Assembly (NCBI GenBank): GCA_024277875.1
Contig: JAJRUI010000119.1
Coordinates: forward strand, 1-46,955
Length of the DNA stretch: 46,955 bases
Reading direction: 5' to 3'
Origin: Deferrisomatales bacterium
GTDB lineage: Bacteria > Desulfobacterota > Deferrisomatia > Deferrisomatales > Deferrisomataceae
Shown here: one piece after another, positions 25,629-36,733 of the stretch
Layout: each line of letters begins with the position of its first letter
Position numbering within the stretch: the stretch's first letter is position 1
The notes under the pieces: generated by a model
Told to the model about the DNA's origin: nothing
Database searches by the model: none
What the model saw: only the letters and a program-made list of their open reading frames with translations
Made by a program: the position numbers and the translations under genes

Positions 25629-27532
25629 AGCAGACCCCGCTTCTTCAGGTGGACGAGGAGCGCTGGCCCGGCAGAAGGCCGCACGCCCGGCACCCGGAGG
25701 GCCTGTCCCAGGTTCAGGGGCCGAACCCGGGCCAGGACGTCCCGCACCTCCACGGACAGCCCCTCGATCGCGGCGTAGTCCAGGTCCGGCGGCAGCGGCG
25801 TCTCCTCCATCCGTTCCAGCCGGCGCAGACCGTCCAGGTCCCGCTGCACGTACCCCTCGTACTTGATCTCAACCTCAACGGTCTCCCGATCCCGGGCCGA
25901 GGTCTCCGGCCAACCGTCGGCCAGGGGACGGAGCTGGTCGATCCCGACGCCGGGCCGGCGGAGGAGGTCCTCGAGCCTCCCCGGCTCCCGGAGCGGCCCG
26001 CTTCCCGCCGCGTCCAACACCGCGTCCACCGCCGCACCGGGTCGCACCTTGACCTCCCGGAGGAACCCTCGCAGGCGCGCCAGGTTGCCGGACCTCTCCC
26101 GAAACCGCCGGGCACGGCCGCTCCCCACGGCCCCCATCTCGATCCCCAGGGGCGTGAGCCGAAGGTCGGCGTTGTCCTCCCGGAGCAGCAACCGGAACTC
26201 GGCCCGGCTGGTTAACATCCGGTACGGCTCACGGGTGCCCCGGGTCACCAAGTCGTCCACCAGCACGCCCAGATACCCCTGGTGGCGGGCCACGGTCATC
26301 AAAGGCCGTCCGCCGGCGCGCCGGGCTGCATTGATCCCGGCCAGCACACCCTGGGCGGCGGCCTCCTCGTAACCCGAGGTGCCGTTGATCTGCCCGGCCA
26401 GGAACAGGCCCGGCAACCGCTTGGACTCCAACGTGGCGAACAGGTCCGTGGGGTCCACGTAGTCGTACTCCACGGCGTAGCCCGGCCGCACGAGCACGGC
26501 GTGCTCCAGGCCGGTGATCGAGCGAACCAGGGCGAGTTGCACGTCCAGGGGCAGGCTGGTGGAGATCCCGTTGGGATAGACCTCGTGGGTTCCGGTGCCC
26601 TCGGGTTCCAGGAAAACCTGGTGGCGGCCCCGGTCCTCGAACCGCACCACCTTGTCCTCGATGCTCGGGCAGTAGCGGGGCCCGACCCCCTCGATCGCGC
26701 CGGTAAACAGGGGCGAGCGGTCCAGGGCCTCCCGGATGATCCGGTGGGTGCTCTCGTTGGTGTGGGTGATGTGGCACGGCACCTGGGGCCGGCGGATCGC
26801 CTCGGTGTCGACACTGAACGGTACCGGGTCCGGATCGCCGGACTGGATCTCGAGGCGGTCCCAGCCGACGGTTCGCCCGTCCAGCCGGGGGGGCGTGCCC
26901 GTTTTCAGCCGGCCCACCGGGAAGCCCCGGGCGGCCAGGTCCGTGGCGAGCAGACGGCTGGGGGGCTCCCCGGCCCGGCCGGCCGGGTAGTTGCAGAGCC
27001 CCACGTGGATCTTTCCGTTGAGGAAGGTCCCCGGAGCCAGCACCACGGCCCGGCCCCTGTAGCCCACCCCTTCCCGGGTGCACACGCCCGCCAGGCCGCC
27101 GCCCTCGACCCACAGGCCGGTCACCTCTGCCTGGCGGACGAACAGGCCCGGCCGGGACTCCACGACCCGCTTCATGTGAGCAGCGTAGGCAGCCCGGTCG
27201 GCCTGGGCCCGGCTGGCCCAAACGGCCGGGCCCTTTCGGGTGTTCAGGCGCCGGAACTGGATGCCCGTGGCATCGATCGCCCGCCCCATCTCGCCGCCCA
27301 GGGCATCCACCTCCCGCACGAGGTGCCCCTTGGCCAGACCACCGATCGCCGGGTTGCACGACATCCGGCCCACCGCGTCCAGGCTGAGGGTGAGCAACAG
27401 GGTCCGGGCCCCGACCCGGGCGGCGGCCAGTGCCGCCTCGATCCCCGCGTGGCCCGCGCCCACGACGATCACGTCGTGGTCCTGGGGCCACGGGGTCGGG
27501 GTGTTCTGTTCGGCGTGTTTCACGTGAAACAA
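25625..27532 (-). CDS. mnmG: tRNA uridine-5-carboxymethylaminomethyl modification enzyme MnmG (GidA)
   Basis: An FAD protein of about 635 residues that with MnmE modifies wobble U34 of certain tRNAs. It shows the dinucleotide-binding motif [21 protein letters not shown], the [23 protein letters not shown] signature, the cysteine segment [11 protein letters not shown] and the helical C-terminal domain. I choose TTG 27532, giving the FHVKHAEQ beginning often seen because parS overlaps the first codons; GTG 27523 or TTG 27565 are alternatives. It is encoded between mnmE and rsmG as usual. Confidence 0.97.
   Translation of the reverse strand: MFHVKHAEQNTPTPWPQDHDVIVVGAGHAGIEAALAAARVGARTLLLTLSLDAVGRMSCNPAIGGLAKGHLVREVDALGGEMGRAIDATGIQFRRLNTRKGPAVWASRAQADRAAYAAHMKRVVESRPGLFVRQAEVTGLWVEGGGLAGVCTREGVGYRGRAVVLAPGTFLNGKIHVGLCNYPAGRAGEPPSRLLATDLAARGFPVGRLKTGTPPRLDGRTVGWDRLEIQSGDPDPVPFSVDTEAIRRPQVPCHITHTNESTHRIIREALDRSPLFTGAIEGVGPRYCPSIEDKVVRFEDRGRHQVFLEPEGTGTHEVYPNGISTSLPLDVQLALVRSITGLEHAVLVRPGYAVEYDYVDPTDLFATLESKRLPGLFLAGQINGTSGYEEAAAQGVLAGINAARRAGGRPLMTVARHQGYLGVLVDDLVTRGTREPYRMLTSRAEFRLLLREDNADLRLTPLGIEMGAVGSGRARRFRERSGNLARLRGFLREVKVRPGAAVDAVLDAAGSGPLREPGRLEDLLRRPGVGIDQLRPLADGWPETSARDRETVEVEIKYEGYVQRDLDGLRRLERMEETPLPPDLDYAAIEGLSVEVRDVLARVRPLNLGQALRVPGVRPSAGPALLVHLKKRGLL
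27516..27531. other. parS site 2, within the first codons of mnmG
   Basis: TGTTTCACGTGAAACA, again a perfect consensus. It encodes the Phe-His-Val-Lys-His residues at the start of MnmG, so the DNA site and the protein sequence are locked together. It lies 2.5 kb from site 1. Confidence 0.97.
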
Positions 27533-27777
27533 TCGCCCTTTCCAGCGACTTCCGCTGGGAGGCAAAGCCCCCCTTGTCGGTCTCCCCGCGTGCCGCTGAC
27601 AGCATCACCGTCTCGGGGCATGGGGCCTGTTGGAGAGCCGGCCGCGGCGATCGGTTGCCCCATTCGCGCCCGGCCGAAACCAGGCGCCCACCCCGAACAG
27701 CCCCAAAAAAAGAGAAACCGGCAAAACCTCCGTTGTTCTCTATGTCTTGTTATTACAACAACTTATCCCGTGCCCCA

Positions 27778-29139
27778 CTACTTGCCGATGCAAAACTCGG
27801 AGAAGATTCCTTCCAGTACGTCCTCGGCCGTCCCCCAGCCGAGCAGCCCCGCCAGAGCACGGCGCGCGCCGTGGAGTTCGCTTGCCGCGACCTCGGGGAA
27901 ACCGCCGGTCCGCAACAGGTCGGACGCCCGGCCGACCGCCGCCCGAGCGTCCTCCAGCGCAGCCCGGTGGCGTTCCCGGGTCAGGGGCGCCTCCACCCCG
28001 CCCGCGCCCATCTCCCCGGCGCGCCGGGCCAGTTCGGCGGTGAGGGCCGGGATCCCCTCGCCGGTGACGGCAGACACCTCAAGGGGCGGGCGGCCCAACG
28101 CCTCGGCAAGGGCTGCCACACCCGCCCGTCCCAGGTCCGCCTTGTTCGCCACCGCAAGCACCGGACCGGTCTGGCTTGCGATCTCCACCCGCTCGGCCGC
28201 TGTGGGTGCCCGGGCCCCGTCGCACACGAGAACCACGCAGTCGGCCTCCTCGGCAACCCGGCGGGCCCGACGGACCCCCTCGGCCTCGACCCGGTCACGC
28301 GACGCCCGCAGGCCCGCAGTGTCCACCAACCGCACGGGCACGCCGCCGGGCTGGATCCAGCCGTCCACCGCGTCCCGGGTGGTGCCCGGCACCTCGGTCA
28401 CGATCGCCCGCTCCTGGCCCAGCAGGCGGTTGAGCAGGCTCGACTTGCCCGCGTTGGGCGGCCCCACCAGGGCCGCGGTAAACCCGTCGCGCACCGTCCG
28501 GCCCCACGCGTACGTTGCCAGCTTGGCGTCCATGGCCGCTCCGACCCGGTCCAGGTCGGCCAGGAGCCGGTCCATCTCCGGCTCGCCCACGTCCTCCTCG
28601 TCGGGAAAGTCCAGAAACGCCTCCAGGCAGACGAGCACCCGGCCCAGGTCCTCCTGCCACCCGGCCACCTCCCGGCTCAGCTCCCCTCCCAACAGGGCCT
28701 GGTGCGCGGCGAGGGCCGCGTCCCCCCGGGCCCGGATCACGTCGAGCACGGCCTCGGCCTGCACCAGGTCGATCCGGCCGTTCAGGAACGCCCTCAGGGT
28801 GAACTCGCCCGGGCCGGCCGGCCGGGCGCCGGCCTCCAGGCACAGGGAGAGCACCTGCCGGGCGGCCGCATGGCCGCCGTGGCAGTGGATCTCGAGCACG
28901 TCTTCGCGGGTGTAGGACGCCGGCCCGGGCATCCACAGGGAGAGCACCTCGTCCACCGGCTGCCCGCCTTGCGCCACGGCCCAGGCCAAGGCAGCAACCC
29001 GAGGCTCCAGGGCCACGGCACTTCCGGCCGCGGTGCGCAGGACCGCCCCGGCAACGGCCCGGGCTCCGGGTCCGCTCACCCGGACGATCGCGATACCCCC
29101 CTCCCCCGGGGGCGTGGACACGGCGGCGATGGTCGGCAC
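27778..29139 (-). CDS. mnmE: tRNA modification GTPase MnmE (TrmE)
   Basis: A 453-residue protein with the N-terminal formyl-THF-binding domain ([12 protein letters not shown]), helical middle domain, an inserted G domain ([27 protein letters not shown]) and the C-terminal FCIGK ending that carries the catalytic cysteine. Partner of MnmG. It starts at GTG 29139, 43 bases after the yidC stop; the jag gene often found between them is absent. The 245 bases between it and mnmG are AT-richer than average, but I find no convincing promoter there. Confidence 0.97.
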   Translation of the reverse strand: MPTIAAVSTPPGEGGIAIVRVSGPGARAVAGAVLRTAAGSAVALEPRVAALAWAVAQGGQPVDEVLSLWMPGPASYTREDVLEIHCHGGHAAARQVLSLCLEAGARPAGPGEFTLRAFLNGRIDLVQAEAVLDVIRARGDAALAAHQALLGGELSREVAGWQEDLGRVLVCLEAFLDFPDEEDVGEPEMDRLLADLDRVGAAMDAKLATYAWGRTVRDGFTAALVGPPNAGKSSLLNRLLGQERAIVTEVPGTTRDAVDGWIQPGGVPVRLVDTAGLRASRDRVEAEGVRRARRVAEEADCVVLVCDGARAPTAAERVEIASQTGPVLAVANKADLGRAGVAALAEALGRPPLEVSAVTGEGIPALTAELARRAGEMGAGGVEAPLTRERHRAALEDARAAVGRASDLLRTGGFPEVAASELHGARRALAGLLGWGTAEDVLEGIFSEFCIGK

Positions 29140-29182
29140 GGGACTCGTCAGAGGCCGGGCGGGGCTGGCGCGCCCGCCCCGG

Positions 29183-30790
29183 TCACGCGGTTTTGGGCTC
29201 GCGCAGCATCATCGCCTGCTGGGCGATGCTCAGGAGGTTGTTCACCAGCCAGTAGACCACCAGCCCGGACGGAAAGTTCAGGAACAGGAACGTGAACACC
29301 ACGGGCATGCCGTACATCATCATCTTCATCTGCGCGGCGTTCGGCCCGGTGCTGGGGGTGAGTTTCTGCTGGAGGAACATGCTCGCCCCCATGAGCAGGG
29401 GGGTCACGTAGTACGGATCCTTGGCCGACAGGTCGGTGATCCAGAACACGAACGGCGCGTGGCGCAGTTCGATCGAACTCAAAAGAATCTTGTACAGCGC
29501 GAAGAAAAACGGGATCTGCACCACCATCGGGAGGCAGCCGCCCAGGGGATTGACCTTGTGGGTCTTGTACAGCTGCATGACCTCCATGTTGAGGCGTTCT
29601 TTGTCGTTCGCGTAGCGCTCCTTCAGCCGCTCCATCTTGGGCTGCAGCTCTTTCATCTTCTGCATCGAGCGGAAGCTCCGGGCGCTCAGGGGCCAGAACA
29701 CCAGCTTGATCAGGGTGGTCAGCACGACGATCGCCACTCCGTAGTTGCCCACGAAACCGTAGATCGTGTTCAGGAACCACAACAGGGGTTTTGCCAGGGG
29801 GTCGAAGAACCCGTAGTCCACCACCTTGGAAAAGTCCGAGCCCAGGGCTGCCAGGGCGTCGCTCCGCTTCGGCCCCAGGTACAGCTCGTAGGTGTACGCC
29901 ACGGACGCGCCCGGATTCAGGTCGAACACCGGCCCCAGGAGTTCCGCCTCGACCACCTTCTCCAGGCCCCGGTGGGAGGCGAGCCGCAACCCGCCCCGGG
30001 CGCCGTCCCGGGGGATCGCCGCCACCAGGAAGTATTTCTCCAGGAGGGCCACCCACGACACGTTCGCGTCGACGGACACCCCCTCCTTCAGTTTCTTGAT
30101 CTTGACCTCCTCCAGTTCCCCGTCCTGCAGGTACGCGGGACCGAAAAAGGTGTACTTGTCCTCCACCGCGCTGTAGTCCTGGACGAGTCCCACGCCCAGG
30201 CGGTCGCGCAGGGCCCGGTCCGATCCGTTGGTCACCCGCACGTCCAGGGCCAGGCTGTACCCGTCCGGAGACAGGCGGTAGGTCTTTTCCACCGCCACGC
30301 CGGCAGGGGACACCCACCGGTAGGTCGCCCGGTCCGGTCCGGCTTCCACCGTCTCGTACACCGCGTCACCGCCCTGGTTCGCGTCAACCAGGCGGGTGGC
30401 GCCGGCCAGGTCGAGGCCGGACGAAGCGGCCAACAACTCCACGGGCCGGCCCCCCTTGCCCGGCCGATCCGTGTAGTCCTTCACCCGGGCCAGCACCACC
30501 ACCCCGCCCCGGTTGGACAGATCCACCTCCAACCGGGCGCCTTCGAGGCGAGCGGTCCGCACCGGCACCGTCGCCGCCGTGGGGGTCGAAGCCACCGGCG
30601 AGGGCGCCCGTTCTGGCACGGCCAGCGCAGCTGTTGGGCCCTGCTGTGCGGGTTCGGCGGGCTGCTCCCCTGCCTGCTGCGCCCGTTTCTGCGGAGGATG
30701 GGGTGCGAAGTATTTCTGGTAGACGAGAAGAACCGCCATGGAGAGCACCACGGCGAGGATCGTTCGTTTCAGGTCCATGCCTTCTTGCAT
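29183..30790 (-). CDS. yidC: Membrane protein insertase YidC
   Basis: About 535 residues from ATG 30790 (2 bases after the yidD stop); ATG 30778 would start at the more typical MDLKRT. It has an N-terminal membrane anchor ([22 protein letters not shown]), a periplasmic beta domain of about 300 residues typical of Gram-negative YidC, and five C-terminal helices with [23 protein letters not shown] and the cytoplasmic coiled pair. It inserts and folds membrane proteins, c subunits of ATP synthase being a classic substrate. Confidence 0.97.
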   Translation of the reverse strand: MQEGMDLKRTILAVVLSMAVLLVYQKYFAPHPPQKRAQQAGEQPAEPAQQGPTAALAVPERAPSPVASTPTAATVPVRTARLEGARLEVDLSNRGGVVVLARVKDYTDRPGKGGRPVELLAASSGLDLAGATRLVDANQGGDAVYETVEAGPDRATYRWVSPAGVAVEKTYRLSPDGYSLALDVRVTNGSDRALRDRLGVGLVQDYSAVEDKYTFFGPAYLQDGELEEVKIKKLKEGVSVDANVSWVALLEKYFLVAAIPRDGARGGLRLASHRGLEKVVEAELLGPVFDLNPGASVAYTYELYLGPKRSDALAALGSDFSKVVDYGFFDPLAKPLLWFLNTIYGFVGNYGVAIVVLTTLIKLVFWPLSARSFRSMQKMKELQPKMERLKERYANDKERLNMEVMQLYKTHKVNPLGGCLPMVVQIPFFFALYKILLSSIELRHAPFVFWITDLSAKDPYYVTPLLMGASMFLQQKLTPSTGPNAAQMKMMMYGMPVVFTFLFLNFPSGLVVYWLVNNLLSIAQQAMMLREPKTA

Positions 30791-30792
30791 GA

Positions 30793-31032
30793 CTAGGTTC
30801 GTCCTTCCGGAGCGGAGATGTCGAGAGGGGGCCTTTCGGGCACCGGATCGAAACCGCCGGGATGCAGGGGATGGCATCGGCCCAGCCGTCGCACGGCCAG
30901 CCACCCTCCACGCACGAACCCCCAGCGCCGCAACGCCTGCAGGGCGTAAGCGCTGCACGACGGGTGGAACCGGCAGGTGGGCGGGTACAGGGGAGAGATC
31001 GCCACCCGGTACGCGGCGACCACTGCGGCCAT
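30793..31032 (-). CDS. yidD: Membrane protein insertion efficiency factor YidD
   Basis: A 79-residue protein with the family pattern [31 protein letters not shown] and [15 protein letters not shown]. It is thought to assist YidC-dependent insertion. The ATG overlaps the rnpA stop by one base (TGATG). The frame is open further upstream but those residues would overlap rnpA. Confidence 0.95.
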   Translation of the reverse strand: MAAVVAAYRVAISPLYPPTCRFHPSCSAYALQALRRWGFVRGGWLAVRRLGRCHPLHPGGFDPVPERPPLDISAPEGRT

Positions 31033-31571
31033 CACCCTCCCCGCCACGGCGTCAACGCCCGGTCGAGTTCGGCAGCCACCTCCACCAGCCCCAGGGCTGG
31101 CGCACCCCGTTTGGCAACGATCACCACCTCGATCGGGGGATGGAACCCGTGTCGCCGGTGCCGGAAGTACTCCCGCAGGAGCCGTTTCACCCGGTTCCGA
31201 TCGTGGGCCTTTCCCACCTTCCGGGACACCACCAGCCCGAGCCGGCTCGGGGGTTCGTCCACCACACGCACGATCACCCGGAAGTGGGGCGTGTGGCGAC
31301 GCACCCCCTCCCCGAAGACCCGATCGTACTCGGCCCGCTTCCGGATCCGGCATGTTGGCGGAAAGGTCGGCCTGAGAGCGGCCTCGGCAGCTACTTCTTC
31401 GGGATCACCGCGGCCAGCCGCTTGCGGCCCTTCAGGCGGCGCCTGGCCAGCACCTTGCGGCCGTTTCGAGTGGCCATCCGGGCCCGGAAGCCGTGGGTGC
31501 GCTTGCGCCGGATGCGGCTCGGGTTGAACGTCAACTGCTGCATATCTTTTCCTCCTCGAGGAGTCGGACAT
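31032..31571 (-). CDS. rnpA: RNase P protein component, with rpmH nested in its 5' part
   Basis: The conserved RNase P protein ([19 protein letters not shown] ... [28 protein letters not shown]) occupies the last 112 or so residues. No ATG, GTG or TTG exists in this frame between the rpmH start and that conserved region; the first internal GTG would delete the start of the domain. The frame is open back to ATG 31571, upstream of rpmH, giving a 179-residue protein whose first 67 residues are Pro/Gly/Arg-rich and overlap rpmH in another frame. This is the layout described in Thermus. Otherwise a non-standard start codon must be used. RnpA is the protein cofactor for tRNA 5' maturation. Confidence 0.85.
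   Translation of the reverse strand: MSDSSRRKRYAAVDVQPEPHPAQAHPRLPGPDGHSKRPQGAGQAPPEGPQAAGRGDPEEVAAEAALRPTFPPTCRIRKRAEYDRVFGEGVRRHTPHFRVIVRVVDEPPSRLGLVVSRKVGKAHDRNRVKRLLREYFRHRRHGFHPPIEVVIVAKRGAPALGLVEVAAELDRALTPWRGG
31391..31543 (-). CDS. rpmH: Ribosomal protein L34
   Basis: A 50-residue protein beginning [19 protein letters not shown] and continuing with the universally conserved L34 pattern [22 protein letters not shown]. The ATG has an excellent site (GAGGAGGAAAAGAT). It is too short for most gene finders. The gene lies wholly inside the extended rnpA frame, one base out of register. Some L34 proteins end shortly after this point; the C-terminal AAVIPKK is slightly longer than E. coli L34. 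Confidence 0.97.
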   Translation of the reverse strand: MQQLTFNPSRIRRKRTHGFRARMATRNGRKVLARRRLKGRKRLAAVIPKK

Positions 31572-31603
31572 CGAGGGATGCTCCGGATTTTCGGGAATTT
31601 GCC

Positions 31604-31632
31604 ACCTTAGGGAGGGACCTGAACCCTGTCAA
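31604..31632 (-). promoter_or_regulatory. Promoter of rpmH-rnpA-yidD-yidC
   Basis: On the minus strand TTGACA (31632-31627), exactly 17 bases, TAAGGT (31609-31604). A start near 31597 gives a leader of about 26 bases to rnpA ATG 31571 and 54 to the rpmH ATG, so both starts would lie on the transcript, which supports the extended rnpA. Confidence 0.75.
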
Positions 31633-31703
31633 GTCTTTTCTCCCCGGCGGGCGCCGCAGGTTCCCGGCTGGCCGCGCCGGTCCCCGGACCGTACCATGGG
31701 TCC

Positions 31704-32849
31704 ATGTCCTCCGTGTACCTCCACGTGCCGTTCTGCCGGTCCCGGTGCCCGTACTGCGGGTTCTACAGCGGGGAGTCCCTGGACGCGGTGGACCGGTTCG
31801 TCCGGGCGGCCGTCCGGGAGATCGGGTTGCGGGCCGGTGAAGACCGTCCGCCAGGGCCGGTGGACACCGTGTACCTGGGAGGCGGGACCCCGTCCCTGCT
31901 GGGTCCGGCCCGGGTGGCCCGGTTGCTGACAGCGGTGGACCGGTGCTGGGGGGTCGCGACGGGAGCAGAGGTGACCCTCGAAGCCAACCCTGGCGGCCTG
32001 CCGGACCCGGCGGGGTTCCGGGCGGCCGGCATCACCCGGCTGTCCCTGGGTGTCCAGGCGTTGGACGACGCCGTCCTGTCCACCCTGGGGCGGCAACATA
32101 CCGCAGCCGAGGCCGAGAACGCCGTGGTCCGGGCTGTCCGGACCGGGTTCGTGTCGGTGGGGGTCGACCTGATCTGCGGCGTGCCCGACCTGGCCCCGGG
32201 CCGGCTTGGCGAGTGGGTCGCCCGTCTCGCCGCCCTGGGGGCGACCCACCTGTCCGCGTACAGCCTGGAAGTCCACCCGGGCACCCCCCTGGCCGAACGG
32301 GTTCGAACCGGCGCGTTCCGGCCGGCTGGCGAAGCGGAGGAATGCGCCCAGTGGCGCGCTGTTGCCGCCCGGGCCCGGGCCGAGGGCTTTGCGCCGTACG
32401 AGCTGTCCAACTTTGCCCGGCCCGGGCACGAGAGCCGCCACAACCGGGCGTACTGGACCGGGAGGGCGTACGCGGGGATCGGCCCGGGCGCCCACGGGTT
32501 CAGCCCCGACCTCGGTCCGTGGGGCACCCGGTGGTGGAACGCGCCGGAGTTGGCTGGCTACCTGGCAGCCCTGGACCGGGGTCGGCTGCCCCCCGGCGGC
32601 GCCGACCCGTTGGACCGGCCGGCCGCTGTGCTCGAGGCCCTGTTCCTGTGGCTGCGGCAGCCGGTCCCCCTGGAAGAAGGGCTCCGGCCGGAAAGGTTCG
32701 GATGGTCGGCCGGCGCGGTGCTCCGCCGGCTGGCCCCCCTGGTCCGCTCCGGTGACCTCGCGCCCGGGAGCCTCACCCCCACCCCCCGGGGCCAGCGCCG
32801 TGCCGACGGACTTTCCCTGTGGTGCCGGGACCGGCTCCTCGGGTCTTGA
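31704..32849 (+). CDS. hemW: HemW-like radical SAM protein
   Basis: A 381-residue radical SAM protein with the cluster motif CRSRCPYC (C11, C15, C18), the GGGTPS SAM-binding segment and the HemN/HemW family signature HNRAYWTGRAYAGIGPGAHGF. HemW proteins bind haem and act as haem chaperones; they are commonly mis-annotated as coproporphyrinogen III dehydrogenase HemN. Its place directly before hrcA matches the common hemW-hrcA-grpE-dnaK-dnaJ order. It is divergent from rpmH. Confidence 0.92.
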   Translation: MSSVYLHVPFCRSRCPYCGFYSGESLDAVDRFVRAAVREIGLRAGEDRPPGPVDTVYLGGGTPSLLGPARVARLLTAVDRCWGVATGAEVTLEANPGGLPDPAGFRAAGITRLSLGVQALDDAVLSTLGRQHTAAEAENAVVRAVRTGFVSVGVDLICGVPDLAPGRLGEWVARLAALGATHLSAYSLEVHPGTPLAERVRTGAFRPAGEAEECAQWRAVAARARAEGFAPYELSNFARPGHESRHNRAYWTGRAYAGIGPGAHGFSPDLGPWGTRWWNAPELAGYLAALDRGRLPPGGADPLDRPAAVLEALFLWLRQPVPLEEGLRPERFGWSAGAVLRRLAPLVRSGDLAPGSLTPTPRGQRRADGLSLWCRDRLLGS

Positions 32850-32893
32850 TCGAAGAAAACCCGAGGAATCCGAAACACTTCCGTTGTCGCACC

Positions 32894-32922
32894 TTGACGC
32901 CCTCCGGGGCCGTTGTTACCGT
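32894..32922 (+). promoter_or_regulatory. Promoter of the hrcA-grpE-dnaK operon
   Basis: TTGACG (32894-32899), 17 bases, TACCGT (32917-32922). The predicted transcription start falls on the first bases of the CIRCE operator, so HrcA bound there would block initiation. Confidence 0.6.
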
Positions 32923-32929
32923 ACGCGCC

Positions 32930-32955
32930 TGGCACTCCCAAAGAACGAGTGCCAA
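32930..32955 (+). promoter_or_regulatory. CIRCE operator (HrcA binding site)
   Basis: GGCACTC (32931-32937), 9 bases, GAGTGCC (32947-32953), extending to TGGCACTC/GAGTGCCAA. The consensus is TTAGCACTC-N9-GAGTGCTAA; both arms and the 9-base spacer fit, with one G-C pair replacing the A-T pair. It precedes the hrcA start by 13 bases. Confidence 0.92.
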
Positions 32956-32968
32956 AGGGAGATCCGCT

Positions 32969-34015
32969 TTGATCGCAGAACTGAGCGAGCGGGACAACCA
33001 GATCCTGCAGGCCGTGATCGAAGAATTCATCGCCACGGCCGAGCCGGTGGGTTCCCGCAACCTGACCAAGAAGTACGCCCTGGGCGTATCCCCGGCCACG
33101 GTCCGCAACGTGATGGCGGACCTGGAGGAACTGGGCCTGCTGACCCAGCCCCACACCTCGGCCGGCCGTCAGCCCACGGATCTGGCGTACCGGTACTACG
33201 TGGACCACTTGATGGGCAGCCGGGGGGTCCGCCCCGACGAGCGCCGGCGTCTTCGCCGCCACCTGGCCGGCGCGTCCCGGGATGACGTGGAGGAACTGCT
33301 GGACACCACCTGCCGGGCTTTGTCGTCGATGGCCCACCTGGTGGGGCTCGTGGCCGCCCCCCGGTTCGAGGCCCGGGTGTTCCGGCATATCGATTTCGTC
33401 CTCCTGCGGCCCGGGCGCGTGCTGGTGGTCCTCGTGTCAGAGTCTGGCGCGGTGTACCACCGGCCGGTGGACGCGCCCGAGGTGGACGACCAGGCCCGGC
33501 TCGACCGGATGGGTGAGTACCTGAACCACCTTCTCGAGGGCCTTCCCCTGAGCGCGGTGCGCGACCGGATCCTTGCCGAGATGGAGAGCGAGCGGGCCGC
33601 CGTGGACGCCCTGTTCCACCGGGCCCTCACCCTGGGGGACCGGGCCCTGCGCTCCGCGGATCGTTCCGGGGACAGCGGGGTGTTCGTCGGCGATCCCGGG
33701 CCCTTGCTGGAACAGCCCGAGTTCCACAGCCCGGACCGTCTCAAGGGGATCCTGGAAACCTTCGAGAAGAAGGGCCTGCTGATCAAGCTCCTCGACCGGG
33801 CGTGCGCAGAGCCGGGGGTCCAGGTTGTGATCGGCAGGGAGAACCCGTCCGAGGACCTGCAGGGGTGCTCGGTGGTGGTCAGCAATTACGGCTCCGGGGA
33901 CCGCGTGCTTGGCTCCCTGGGGGTGATCGGCCCGACCCGCATGCCGTACCCGCGGGTCGTGGCCCTGGTGGATTACACCGCCCGGTTGCTGGGGGAAACT
34001 CTGGGCCCGGGCTGA
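32969..34015 (+). CDS. hrcA: Heat-inducible transcription repressor HrcA
   Basis: About 348 residues from TTG 32969 (GGGAG upstream). It has the N-terminal winged helix (LSERDNQILQAVIEEFIATAEPVGSRNL, SPATVRNVMADLEELGLL), the central GAF-like domain and the C-terminal PEF/GLL and VVVSNYG motifs. HrcA represses its own operon through CIRCE just upstream and needs GroEL for folding in known systems. Its start was set by the ribosome site and the family N-terminus. Confidence 0.96.
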   Translation: MIAELSERDNQILQAVIEEFIATAEPVGSRNLTKKYALGVSPATVRNVMADLEELGLLTQPHTSAGRQPTDLAYRYYVDHLMGSRGVRPDERRRLRRHLAGASRDDVEELLDTTCRALSSMAHLVGLVAAPRFEARVFRHIDFVLLRPGRVLVVLVSESGAVYHRPVDAPEVDDQARLDRMGEYLNHLLEGLPLSAVRDRILAEMESERAAVDALFHRALTLGDRALRSADRSGDSGVFVGDPGPLLEQPEFHSPDRLKGILETFEKKGLLIKLLDRACAEPGVQVVIGRENPSEDLQGCSVVVSNYGSGDRVLGSLGVIGPTRMPYPRVVALVDYTARLLGETLGPG

Positions 34016-34034
34016 ACCCGGAAAGGAACCGAAA

Positions 34035-34637
34035 ATGGCGCAGAAAAAGCGCACCCAGAAGGAAAACGAACACGACCGGCCAACGGCCCCTCCCTCGGAC
34101 GACGTCCCGGCCGAGGACTCGGCCGAGCGGACTGAACCGGAACCCGAGACCGCGTCGGGCCCGGTCGATCTCCTGTCCCAGAAGGATGCCGAGATCGCCG
34201 ACTTGCGGGACCGGCTCCTCTACCTCCAGGCCGACCTGGACAACTTCAAGAAACGCACCGAGAAACGCCTGCGGGACAGCCTGGAGTTCGCGGCCGAGCC
34301 CGTGCTCAAGGACCTGCTTCCCGTACTCGACAACCTGGAGCGCGCCCTGGCCCACGCAGGGGAAACCGGGCCGGACGGCTTTTCCTCGCTGGTCGAGGGC
34401 CTGGAGCACGTGGTGCGCCAGTTCCACGAGGCGCTCGTCCGCCACGGCGTGGAACCAGTGCCCGGCGAGGGAGAGCCGTTCGACCCCGAGATGCGCGAAG
34501 CCATGCTCCAGGTACCCGGCGACGCCGACGGCCGGGTCGCCAGCGTGTTCGAACCCGGGTACCGCCTCAAAGGGCGGCTGCTCCGGCCGGCAAAGGTTTC
34601 GGTCACCAAGCTTGCCCCCAAAGTCAACGATGGTTAG
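34035..34637 (+). CDS. grpE: Nucleotide exchange factor GrpE
   Basis: A 200-residue GrpE: a long acidic disordered N-terminus, the coiled coil [23 protein letters not shown], a four-helix middle and the C-terminal beta domain ([23 protein letters not shown]). It releases ADP from DnaK. It lies between hrcA and dnaK; ATG 34035 has AAAGGA upstream. Confidence 0.97.
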   Translation: MAQKKRTQKENEHDRPTAPPSDDVPAEDSAERTEPEPETASGPVDLLSQKDAEIADLRDRLLYLQADLDNFKKRTEKRLRDSLEFAAEPVLKDLLPVLDNLERALAHAGETGPDGFSSLVEGLEHVVRQFHEALVRHGVEPVPGEGEPFDPEMREAMLQVPGDADGRVASVFEPGYRLKGRLLRPAKVSVTKLAPKVNDG

Positions 34638-34655
34638 GTTGTGGCCCGGCGAGAG

Positions 34656-34680
34656 ACGGAGGAGCGGCCGACTCCTCCGT
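34656..34680 (+). promoter_or_regulatory. Stem-loop between grpE and dnaK
   Basis: ACGGAGGAG-cggccga-CTCCTCCGT forms a perfect 9-pair stem (34656-34664/34672-34680) followed only by TTCG, so a weak attenuator or processing site rather than a full terminator. Such a site could raise dnaK relative to grpE. Confidence 0.45.
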
Positions 34681-34738
34681 TTCGAACGTTAGCAAACCAA
34701 AAACGGATACACCATCGAGTAAAGAGGAGGACCCCCAC

Positions 34739-36649
<1,911 letters not shown>

Positions 36650-36666
36650 CCCCCTCCAAAAGACCC

Positions 36667-36692
36667 GGGGGCCCGGAAGGGCCCCCTTTTTT
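36667..36692 (+). terminator. Intrinsic terminator after dnaK
   Basis: GGGGGCCC-ggaa-GGGCCCCC (36667-36686) followed by TTTTTT (36687-36692). It separates dnaK from dnaJ, whose GTG lies 42 bases further on, so dnaJ is expressed by read-through or from an unseen start. Confidence 0.92.
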
Positions 36693-36733
36693 CCCCTTAG
36701 CCGGCTGGCCGAAAGAGCCCGCGGGAGCAGGCT

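Noticed and set aside
26282-28915. 877-residue plus-strand frame across mnmG and mnmE
   Set aside because: It spans two clear minus-strand genes and its translation has no recognisable domain; antisense shadow.
30793-31353. ATG at 31353 as the start of a long YidD or as a start for RnpA
   Set aside because: That ATG is in the yidD frame, not the rnpA frame; the upstream codons overlap rnpA and have no YidD-like sequence.
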